Below, piece after piece: positions 56,967 through 64,000 of a stretch of DNA of 64,000 nt. Each line of letters begins with the position of its first letter. The first letter of the stretch is position 1. The notes under the pieces are model-generated. The model worked only from the letters and a program-made list of their open reading frames with translations, did no database searches and was not told the origin of the DNA. The translations under genes and the position numbers were made by a program. Source of the DNA: Pseudomonadota bacterium (GTDB taxonomy: Bacteria; Pseudomonadota; Alphaproteobacteria; Rhizobiales; Xanthobacteraceae); assembly GCA_023386635.1 (NCBI GenBank), contig JAEWJH010000134.1, positions 11,971 through 75,970 of the forward strand, written 5' to 3'.

Positions 56967-57809
56967 TCAGGATTTGGGCGGCAACGTACGCAGCCAGGCA
57001 ACGATGGCGTCGATATCCGCGTCGGTCATCTTGGCGTAGTAGCCATAGCCCATCGGCGGCTTCAGCCGGCTGCCGTCCTTGGAAATGCCCTGCGTGATGG
57101 CCCGTTTGATCTCGGCGTCAGTCCAGCCCCCAAGACCGGCCGTCTTGTCCGAGGTCAGGTTACGCGACACCGACTTGCCCCAGGGGCCCGGGAATTCCTG
57201 ACCGCCCTTGCCGAGACTGGTCGAGAACAGGTGGCGGCCCTTGTCCATGGGCGTATGGCATTCCATGCAATGGCCGATGGTGGCGAGATAGAAGCCACGC
57301 TTGACCTTGTTGTTGAGGTCGGACGGAGCGATCGGCTTCTCCGCGCCGGGGAACACCTCCTGGAACATCGGAATCCGATATTCCGGCGTCGGCACCTCGT
57401 GCTTGATCGGCTTGATGGTGCGCAGATAGGCGACGATCGCGTTGAGATCGCCGGGCGTCAGGATCTTGTAATAGCCGGTCGGCATCAGCGGCGCGACCTG
57501 AACGCCGTTCGGCCGCTTGCCGGTGGTCAGGAAGGACTTGATCTGCGCGTCGGTCCAGGCGCCGATCCCGGTCTCCTTGTCCTGGGTGATGTTGGACGCC
57601 GTCACCTTGAACGGCGGCTCGTCCCACGACAGCCCGCCACTGAACTCCTTGCCGGCGACAGCCTCTGGCGGTCCCTTCGGCGTATGGCAGTTCTGGCAGG
57701 TCATCACCGTGTTGACGAGGTAGCTGCCTCGCTCGACCGGTGTCTCCGCTCCGGCCGAGGACACGATAAACGCGCCGACACACGCCAGCGCCAAAGCCCA
57801 TGCGCGCAT
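56967..57809 (-). CDS. Periplasmic dihaem cytochrome c
   Basis: Cytochrome c with two haem-binding motifs, 280 residues: CQNCH (38-42) and CMECH (181-185). The axial methionines are likely in VAPLMPTGYYKIL and KPPMGYGYYAKM. Signal peptide MRAWALALACVGAFIVSSAG (cleavage near 21). Two similar cytochrome domains resemble the cytochrome subunits of membrane alcohol/aldehyde dehydrogenases, but no dehydrogenase gene is adjacent. ATG 57809 is preceded by GGGGGGAATC. Electron donor unknown. Confidence 0.92.
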   Translation of the reverse strand: MRAWALALACVGAFIVSSAGAETPVERGSYLVNTVMTCQNCHTPKGPPEAVAGKEFSGGLSWDEPPFKVTASNITQDKETGIGAWTDAQIKSFLTTGKRPNGVQVAPLMPTGYYKILTPGDLNAIVAYLRTIKPIKHEVPTPEYRIPMFQEVFPGAEKPIAPSDLNNKVKRGFYLATIGHCMECHTPMDKGRHLFSTSLGKGGQEFPGPWGKSVSRNLTSDKTAGLGGWTDAEIKRAITQGISKDGSRLKPPMGYGYYAKMTDADIDAIVAWLRTLPPKS

Positions 57810-57913
57810 GATGATTCCCCCCAAAGACGGCGGGGAGAATATCGGCAGCCCAAAAGGTCCGCAACGGATTGGAAGAGTTTTAAACGGCGGCGGCGCGTTC
57901 TGCCGAAGCGTGG

Positions 57914-58621
57914 TCAGCGGGCGCCAGCGGCCGTCAGAATGTCCGTGATCGCCTTGTAGCCGTGACGTCGCGCATGCATCAGCGGTGTCACGCCCTCGCG
58001 GTCGGCGATGTTCACGTTAGCCCCGCCCTCGACCAGCAGCCTGACGATGCGGGTGTGCACCGGCCCGCCGTCGCCAAGGATCACCGCCTCCAGCAGCGCC
58101 GTCCAGCCGAGATTGTTGACGTGATCCTTGTCGATCTTCGTGTCGAGCAGGATCGCCACGGTCTCCGGGTGTCCGTGATGGGCCGCGGGAATGAGCGCCG
58201 TGCCGCCATAGCGGTTGGTGCTTTTCAGATCGGCTTTGCCGGGGGCGAGGATCGCCTTGAGGATGTCGTTGCGGCCTTCCGCGCCGGCGTAGAGGAACGC
58301 GCTGTCCTGAATGCCATCCTTGGCGTTGACGTCGGCGCCGGCGGCAATCAGCGCCTTTGCCGCCTCGACCTTGTTGGCGCGCGTCGCCACCAGCAGCGCC
58401 GTGCGGCCGGAGCCGTCACGCGCATCGACCGATGCGCCGTCCTTGAGCAGCCGCTGCACAGCGGCGGCGTCGCCCTTGCCGGCGGCGGTCACCAGCGCCT
58501 GATCCTGCCGCGTATCGGCTTGCGCCCCATCGCTCATGACCACGGCTCCCGTCAGCACGGCCGAAACGAAAAAGGCGGCGCAGAGCGCCGCCTTTCGCAA
58601 TTGATGCAGCCGGACGTTCAT
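57914..58621 (-). CDS. Secreted ankyrin-repeat protein
   Basis: Periplasmic protein of 235 residues: signal peptide (residues 1-36, ending near GAQADTRQD), then five ankyrin-type repeats (for example GSGRTALLVATRANKVEAAK; ALIAAGADVNAKDG; LVEGGANVNIADREGVTPLM). It is a protein-binding scaffold. The start codon shares a base with the rplQ stop (TAATG), so it is translationally coupled to the ribosomal operon, an unexpected arrangement for a secreted protein. Confidence 0.9.
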   Translation of the reverse strand: MNVRLHQLRKAALCAAFFVSAVLTGAVVMSDGAQADTRQDQALVTAAGKGDAAAVQRLLKDGASVDARDGSGRTALLVATRANKVEAAKALIAAGADVNAKDGIQDSAFLYAGAEGRNDILKAILAPGKADLKSTNRYGGTALIPAAHHGHPETVAILLDTKIDKDHVNNLGWTALLEAVILGDGGPVHTRIVRLLVEGGANVNIADREGVTPLMHARRHGYKAITDILTAAGAR

Positions 58622-59049
58622 TACGCCGAGGCGGTGGCCGCCTGCTCGGTCTTGCCCGCGACCGGACCGGAGTCCTTGCCGCGCGCATCGACATCGCGGT
58701 CGACGAATTCGATCACCGCCTGCGCGGCGTTGTCGCCGTAGCGGAAGCCTGCCTTCATGATGCGGGTGTAGCCGCCGTTGCGGTCCTTGTAGCGCGGGCC
58801 GATCACCTCGAAGAGCTTCTTGACCATCTCGACGTCGCGCACCTTGGAGACCGCCTGGCGGCGGGCATGCAGGTCGCCGCGCTTGGCGAGCGTCACGACC
58901 TTTTCCATCACCGGGCGCAGATCCTTCGCCTTCGGCAAGGTGGTGATGATCTGCTCGTGCTTGATCAGCGCCGCCATCATGTTCGCAAACATGGCGGTGC
59001 GGTGCTGGCTCTTGCGGCCGAGTTTACGATGTCCGCTTCCGTGACGCAT
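58621..59049 (-). CDS. rplQ: 50S ribosomal protein L17
   Basis: Ribosomal protein L17, 142 residues: [58 protein letters not shown] and [15 protein letters not shown]. The tail after about residue 118 is an Ala/Lys/Glu-rich extension. It is the last gene of the alpha operon after rpoA and overlaps the ankyrin gene start by one base. Confidence 0.98.
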   Translation of the reverse strand: MRHGSGHRKLGRKSQHRTAMFANMMAALIKHEQIITTLPKAKDLRPVMEKVVTLAKRGDLHARRQAVSKVRDVEMVKKLFEVIGPRYKDRNGGYTRIMKAGFRYGDNAAQAVIEFVDRDVDARGKDSGPVAGKTEQAATASA

Positions 59050-59132
59050 GGTCTCAACTCCTCATCTTCATTCGTGTCGCGACCGTTGCGGCCGGAACAT
59101 CGCTCGGGTGGGCTGCCCGCGTTCGCCCTGTC

Positions 59133-59160
59133 GTGACGGCCGGATCAGCCCGGCCGTGAC
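59133..59160. repeat. Short inverted repeat between rplQ and rpoA
   Basis: GTGACGGCCGG and CCGGCCGTGAC (one mismatch) flank ATCAG-type spacer bases. The CGGCCGGATCAGCCCGG core resembles the repeat family seen at 51816 and 55341. It lies inside the ribosomal operon, so it probably does not terminate fully. Confidence 0.5.
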
Positions 59161-59174
59161 GCAATTTCAATAGC

Positions 59175-60206
59175 TCAGTAGTGATCCTCGAAGCGCTTGG
59201 CGAGCTCTTCGATGTTCTCCGGCGGCCAGCCCGGCACTTCCATGCCGAGGTGAAGGCCCATCTGCGCGAGCACTTCCTTGATCTCGTTGAGCGACTTGCG
59301 GCCGAAGTTCGGCGTGCGCAGCATCTCGGCTTCCGACTTCTGCACGAGGTCGCCGATGTAGACGATGTTGTCGTTCTTGAGACAGTTGGCCGAACGCACC
59401 GACAGTTCGAGTTCGTCGACCTTCTTGAGGAACGCCGGGTTGAAAGCGAGATCCGGGATCGACTCCTGGGCCTGCTCCTTGCGGGGCTCTTCGAAGTTGA
59501 CGAACACGTTGAGCTGGTCCTGCAGGATGCGCGCGGCGTAAGCCACGGCGTCCTCCGGCGACACCGCGCCGTTCGTCTCGAGGGTCATGGTCAGCTTGTC
59601 GTAGTCGAGGATCTGCCCTTCGCGGGTGTTCTCGACCTTGTAGGAGACCTTGCGCACCGGCGAGTACAGGCTGTCGACCGGGATCAGGCCGATCGGCGCG
59701 TCTTCCGGGCGGTTGCGTTCGGCGGCGACGTAGCCCTTGCCGGTGTTGACCGTGAACTCCATGCGGATCTCGGCGCCCTCGTCGAGGGTGCACAGCGGCA
59801 GGTCCGGATTGAGCACGACGATATCGCCAACCGTCTGGATGTCGCCGGCGGTCACGGTGCCGGGGCCAGACTTCTTCACCACCATGCGCTTGGGGCCTTC
59901 GCCCTGCATCTTGATGGCGATGTCCTTGATGTTGAGGACGATGTCGGTGACGTCCTCACGCACGCCGGGGATCGACGAGAATTCGTGCAGCACGCCGTCG
60001 ATCTGCACCGACTGCACGGCGGCGCCCTGCAGCGACGATAACAGGATGCGGCGCAGCGCGTTGCCGAGCGTCACACCGAAGCCGCGCTCGAGCGGCTCCG
60101 CCACAACGGTTGCAAGGCGCTTGGCATCAGAGCCAGGCGCCACCTGCAGCTTGTTGGGGCGGATCAGTTCCTGCCAATTTTTCTGAATGGTCACGTGTTC
60201 ACCCAT
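59175..60206 (-). CDS. rpoA: DNA-directed RNA polymerase subunit alpha
   Basis: RNA polymerase alpha subunit, 343 residues: N-terminal dimerisation domain ([40 protein letters not shown]) and C-terminal domain ([38 protein letters not shown]). ATG 60206 gives the N-terminus [17 protein letters not shown] 60194 (VTIQKNW) is also possible. Part of the rpsM-rpsK-rpoA-rplQ run. Confidence 0.98.
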   Translation of the reverse strand: MGEHVTIQKNWQELIRPNKLQVAPGSDAKRLATVVAEPLERGFGVTLGNALRRILLSSLQGAAVQSVQIDGVLHEFSSIPGVREDVTDIVLNIKDIAIKMQGEGPKRMVVKKSGPGTVTAGDIQTVGDIVVLNPDLPLCTLDEGAEIRMEFTVNTGKGYVAAERNRPEDAPIGLIPVDSLYSPVRKVSYKVENTREGQILDYDKLTMTLETNGAVSPEDAVAYAARILQDQLNVFVNFEEPRKEQAQESIPDLAFNPAFLKKVDELELSVRSANCLKNDNIVYIGDLVQKSEAEMLRTPNFGRKSLNEIKEVLAQMGLHLGMEVPGWPPENIEELAKRFEDHY

Positions 60207-60297
60207 GGTTGCAGCGTTCCCGCGCACTCCACCCCGCCCAGTGGGGACAAACCTCGGCGGCGGCGGGCCGAACCCGCCGGATCAAAGCAGCAAACGA

Positions 60298-60696
60298 TCA
60301 GACGCGACGGCGCTTGCGCGGACGGCAGCCGTTGTGCGGGATCGACGTCACGTCACGGATCGACGTGATCGTGAAGCCCGCCGCCTGCAGCGCGCGTAGC
60401 GCGGATTCGCGACCCGAACCCGGACCCGACACCTCGACTTCGAGAGTGCGCATGCCGTGTTCCTGAGCCTTCTTGGCGGCGTCTTCGCCGGCGACCTGCG
60501 CAGCGTACGGCGTCGACTTGCGCGACCCCTTGAAACCCATCGTGCCGGCAGACGACCACGAAATCGTGTTGCCCTGCGCGTCGGTGATGGTGATCATCGT
60601 GTTGTTGAACGACGCATTCACATGCGCCACGCCGGAGACGATGTTCTTGCGTTCACGGCGCCGTACGCGCGCGCCGGCTCCTGCTTCCTTCGCCAT
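60298..60696 (-). CDS. rpsK: 30S ribosomal protein S11
   Basis: Ribosomal protein S11, 132 residues: [58 protein letters not shown] and the invariant C-terminal [14 protein letters not shown]. It follows rpsM by 65 bases in the alpha operon. Confidence 0.98.
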   Translation of the reverse strand: MAKEAGAGARVRRRERKNIVSGVAHVNASFNNTMITITDAQGNTISWSSAGTMGFKGSRKSTPYAAQVAGEDAAKKAQEHGMRTLEVEVSGPGSGRESALRALQAAGFTITSIRDVTSIPHNGCRPRKRRRV

Positions 60697-60761
60697 TCTT
60701 TGTCCCTTCGCAGCCCGCGCGGAAGCGGGCTCATGCCAAAATTAAAATTCGCAAACCGAAA

Positions 60762-61136
<375 letters not shown>

Positions 61137-61380
61137 TGACTTTCTCCACCTGCCCGGCCCTGCGGGCCGGATGCTCCATCTGCCCCGGCCGCCGGACCGG
61201 GTGCTATCTCTCGCCGGCCATTCGAGGCCGGATGTTCTTGTCCCGTTTTCCGGGCCATTTCAGCACATAAGACGACGCCCAGCCCCTGCCTTCCGGGGCC
61301 CGGCATCGCTCAAAAACGATCTGATTGCCGGGCTTATTAAGGGATTCACTGCCTCGTCGTCAACCTGTCTCAATCCTTGC
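61137..61380. other. Intergenic spacer between adk and rpsM with hairpins
   Basis: The 244-base spacer contains three short hairpins: CCGGCCCTGCGGGCCGG-type (61156-61172), CGGCCGCCGGACCG and GCCGGCCATTCGAGGCCGG. Near adk it has GCGATGCC/GGCATCGC-like symmetry, then a TTATTAAGG stretch. No gene of 30 codons or more is convincing. It may give a promoter for the alpha operon separate from secY-adk. Confidence 0.5.
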
Positions 61381-62589
61381 TTAACGCCGTCCTGATTTGC
61401 GTTTCGCGGCCTTTTTGACGGTCCGGCGAGCCGTTCCTGCTCGCTTTTTCGCCACCGGACGCCGCGTCGCCGCAGCCTTCCGGGCTGGTTTCTGCGCTCC
61501 CTTGCGGGCGGTCTTTCCGCGAGTCCTGCTCCCAGACCTGCTCCCAGTCCTGCCAGCGGCCTTGGCGCTTCCCTTGCGAGCGCGAGTCGCGGACCTTGCC
61601 GACGGAGCCTTTGACCGGGTTTTTGCCGTTTTAACCGCCTTTTTCTTGCGCTTCGCTGCCGTTTTGGCCTTCTTAGCCGTCTTGCGGGCAGTCTTTCTGC
61701 CCGTCTTCGATGTGTCGGCCGGCCTTGAGGCGCGCGGCGCAGCCGCTGCTTCCGCTACGGCGATGGCTGCGGTCCGCTGCCGGGCCTTGGAACCCGTTGC
61801 CTTGGATTTGTCCGGTGACGGAGCGATCGGGCTCATGGGTCGCGGTACCGCGACCTCCGGAACCGCGGCCGCCGGCTCGCCGGTCAGGGCATCCACAGTC
61901 TTGCGCAGACCCTCGCCGACGGAAGCCACAGCTTCCTTCACCGAGTTGGCGATGCTGCTGACGATTCCCTCGCTACCCTGAGTCTCGGTCTCAGCTTTGG
62001 CTTTGGCCTTGCGGTCCAGAATATCTACGATATTGCGCTCGACCGCGTCGATGGCCGCCATGCCGTCGATCACGCTCAGGGTGCCTTTGCCGCCGTAATA
62101 GTCGATCAGCGGCGCTGTCTGCGCCCGATAGGCATCGAGCCGCTTCTTCAGCGCCTCGGCGTTATCGTCGGCCCGCACCGCCTCGCCCCGCGCGGTCATT
62201 TCCGCGACTCGCTTCTCGACCCGCGTCAGCAGCGCATCCTCGTCGACCTTGAGCGCGATCACCGCGTCGAGGTCGAGCTTGCGCTCGTTGAGCATGGCGT
62301 CCAGCGCCTCGGCCTGACCGACCGTGCGCGGAAAACCGTCCAGGATGAAGCCATTATGGGCATCCGGCTCGGCAATGCGGTCGGCGATGATCGCGCAAAC
62401 CACATCGTCCGGGACCAAGGCGCCCTGCGCCATCAGGTCCTTGGCCTTGAGGCCCACCGGCGTACCGGCAGCGACCGCCGCACGCAGCATGTCGCCGGTC
62501 GATAACTGTACCAGACCGTAACGCGCGACCAGCCGCTGTGCCTGCGTCCCCTTGCCGGCCCCGGGCGGGCCCAGCAAAATCAGTCTCAT
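61381..62589 (-). CDS. adk: Adenylate kinase with long histone-H1-like C-terminal extension
   Basis: Residues 1-195 are a normal short-type adenylate kinase (ATP + AMP to 2 ADP): P-loop GPPGAGKGT (7-15), [11 protein letters not shown] (29-39), FILDGFPRT (81-89), short lid near 127-142. Residues 196-250 are helical with acidic stretches ([20 protein letters not shown]). Residues 265-402 are a Lys/Ala/Arg/Thr-rich tail ([20 protein letters not shown]) as in histone H1-like proteins. Usual length in this family is about 190-220. The tail likely binds nucleic acid or ribosomes (inference). ATGA overlap with secY. Confidence 0.93.
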   Translation of the reverse strand: MRLILLGPPGAGKGTQAQRLVARYGLVQLSTGDMLRAAVAAGTPVGLKAKDLMAQGALVPDDVVCAIIADRIAEPDAHNGFILDGFPRTVGQAEALDAMLNERKLDLDAVIALKVDEDALLTRVEKRVAEMTARGEAVRADDNAEALKKRLDAYRAQTAPLIDYYGGKGTLSVIDGMAAIDAVERNIVDILDRKAKAKAETETQGSEGIVSSIANSVKEAVASVGEGLRKTVDALTGEPAAAVPEVAVPRPMSPIAPSPDKSKATGSKARQRTAAIAVAEAAAAPRASRPADTSKTGRKTARKTAKKAKTAAKRKKKAVKTAKTRSKAPSARSATRARKGSAKAAGRTGSRSGSRTRGKTARKGAQKPARKAAATRRPVAKKRAGTARRTVKKAAKRKSGRR

Positions 62590-63917
62590 CTCAACCGCCC
62601 CCGCAGTCTCGACCGCTTGATTAAACCTTCATACTGATGCGCAAGCAGGTATCCCTGTACCTGCGCCACCGTATCCATCGTGACGCTGACCACGATCAGC
62701 AGCGAGGTACCGCCGAGATAGAACGGCACCGACGCATAGGCGATCAGGATTTCCGGCACGAGGCAGACGACGGCCAAGTAGATCGCACCGACGACGGTAA
62801 TGCGAGACAGCACATAGTCGATATATTCGGCCGTGCGCTCGCCGGGGCGAATGCCCGGAATAAAGCCGCCGTGCTTCTTCAGATTGTCCGCGGTCTCGGT
62901 CGGGTTGAACACGATCGCGGTGTAGAAGAACGTGAAGAACAGGATCAGCGCGACGTAGAGCGCCAGGAACAGCGGCCGTCCGTGCGCGAGCTGGGTGGTG
63001 ATGACGCTCAACCACTCCGGGCCCTGCCCGGCATTGAACTGGGCGACCGTGGTCGGCAGCAACAGCAGCGACGACGCGAAGATCGGCGGAATCACGCCCG
63101 AGGTGTTGAGCTTGAGCGGCAGATGCGAGGACTGGCCCTCGAACATCTGATTGCCGACCTGGCGCTTGGGATACTGGATCAAGAGCCGGCGCTGTGCGCG
63201 CTCCATGAACACGATCACCGCGATCACGACGATCGCCATCACCAGCACGGTGAGGATCAATCCGGTGGACAGCGCGCCCTGACGGCCGAGTTCGAGCGTG
63301 CCTGCGATCGCCGACGGCAGTTCGGCGACGATGCCCGACATGATGATGAGCGAGATGCCGTTGCCGATGCCGCGCGAGGTCACCTGCTCGCCGAGCCACA
63401 TCAGAAACATCGTGCCGCCGGTCAGCGTGATGGTCGTCGAGATGCGGAAGAACCAGCCGGGATCGGCGACCACGTTGCCGCTGCCTTCAAGGCCGACGGA
63501 AATGCCGTAAGCCTGAAATACCGCGAGCACCACGGTGAGATACCGGGTGTACTGGTTCATGACCTTGCGGCCGGACTCGCCTTCTTTCTTCAACGCTTCG
63601 AGCGTCGGCGAGACGGACGTGAGCAGCTGAATGATGATCGATGCCGAGATGTACGGCATGATGTTCAGCGCGAAGATGGCCATGCGGTTGATGCCACCCC
63701 CGGAGAACATGTTGAACATGCCGAGGATGCCGCCAGCCTGAGTCTGGAACAGCTGCTGCCAGGCGGACGGATCGATGCCCGGCAGCGGGATATAGGTCCC
63801 GATCCGATAGACGATCATCGCGCCGAGCGTGAACCAGATGCGCTTCTTGAGTTCTTCCGCCTTGGCGAACGCCGAGAAATTCAGGTTCGCCGCCAGTTGT
63901 TCCGCTGCAGAAGCCAT
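62586..63917 (-). CDS. secY: Protein translocase subunit SecY
   Basis: Core of the Sec translocon, 443 residues, ten membrane helices. Signatures: [59 protein letters not shown], and C-terminal [20 protein letters not shown]. It lies between rplO and adk as in other alphaproteobacteria. Confidence 0.98.
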   Translation of the reverse strand: MASAAEQLAANLNFSAFAKAEELKKRIWFTLGAMIVYRIGTYIPLPGIDPSAWQQLFQTQAGGILGMFNMFSGGGINRMAIFALNIMPYISASIIIQLLTSVSPTLEALKKEGESGRKVMNQYTRYLTVVLAVFQAYGISVGLEGSGNVVADPGWFFRISTTITLTGGTMFLMWLGEQVTSRGIGNGISLIIMSGIVAELPSAIAGTLELGRQGALSTGLILTVLVMAIVVIAVIVFMERAQRRLLIQYPKRQVGNQMFEGQSSHLPLKLNTSGVIPPIFASSLLLLPTTVAQFNAGQGPEWLSVITTQLAHGRPLFLALYVALILFFTFFYTAIVFNPTETADNLKKHGGFIPGIRPGERTAEYIDYVLSRITVVGAIYLAVVCLVPEILIAYASVPFYLGGTSLLIVVSVTMDTVAQVQGYLLAHQYEGLIKRSRLRGRLR

Positions 63918-63957
63918 CGCTCGCTCCGGTTGTCGTCAGCCCCGCAAGATATGGGGA

Positions 63958-64000
63958 TTACTCGGCGGATTTGCCTGCCGGCTTTCCGCCTTTCTTGGAC
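63958..64000 (-). CDS. rplO: 50S ribosomal protein L15 (3' end only)
   Basis: Only the last 14 codons are in the window: the reading frame ends SKKGGKPAGKSAE then TAA. Position before secY and the Lys/Gly/Ala-rich end fit L15. The start is outside the window. Confidence 0.8.
   Translation of the reverse strand, partial: SKKGGKPAGKSAE

Overview
The window is high-GC, gene-dense chromosomal DNA from an alphaproteobacterium, most likely a member of Hyphomicrobiales in the Xanthobacteraceae/Nitrobacteraceae (Bradyrhizobium, Rhodopseudomonas, Pseudolabrys) neighbourhood. The evidence is: a short-type adenylate kinase, the rplO-secY-adk-rpsM-rpsK-rpoA-rplQ operon followed by Deg protease, RarA and a long RluC-type protein; the DUF1489, ATP12, DUF2157 and FhlB families; and hairpin repeats built on motifs common in that group. 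No rRNA, CRISPR array, integrase or transposase was seen. One tRNA is present, tRNA-Leu(GAG).

Layout: 1-5270 holds a LysR regulator divergent from a thiamine-diphosphate enzyme and a NitT/TauT-type ABC transporter (ATPase and two permeases, no binding protein). 5420-22000 carries the leucine-catabolism genes mccA, mccB and liuA, all on the minus strand but separated by unrelated genes: a Bug-type binding protein, GST, rhodanese, an aldo/keto reductase-queC-VUT transporter-RraA-YdcF operon, and an FTR1 iron permease with its cupredoxin partner. 22189-32957 has two polysaccharide deacetylases, ChrA, tRNA-Leu, a FliN-like protein, lipB, pccA, a 1-Cys peroxiredoxin, a thioesterase, photolyase and a DMT exporter. 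33089-42740 has glutathione-dependent formaldehyde dehydrogenase, a membrane protein/chemoreceptor/globin operon, TRIC and FKBP proteins, a low-GC OLD-family nuclease gene fused into the end of the pccB operon, pccB and a DUF2157 protein. 42845-45673 has fliK-like and fhlB genes, ATP12 and a HAD phosphatase. 45946-50787 is a three-gene 2-oxoacid oxidoreductase system (GltD-like flavoprotein with ferredoxin domains, KorA, KorB). 50788-64000 runs through SRPBCC, RluC, RarA, Deg protease, a dihaem cytochrome c and an ankyrin protein into the ribosomal protein/rpoA/adk/secY operon.

Metabolically the window joins branched-chain and odd-chain acyl-CoA breakdown (isovaleryl-CoA dehydrogenase, methylcrotonyl-CoA and propionyl-CoA carboxylases) with a predicted ferredoxin- or NAD(P)-linked 2-oxoacid oxidoreductase. 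The most unusual items are: the soluble globin encoded directly after a chemoreceptor with a histidine-bearing membrane sensor region; the KorAB module with its own flavin/iron-sulfur subunit placed between rluC and the HAD/ATP12 genes; the OLD gene starting one base after the pccB stop codon; and an adenylate kinase with a 200-residue histone-H1-like tail.

Start codons were chosen by homology and ribosome-binding sites where possible. All functions are inferred from sequence reading alone.
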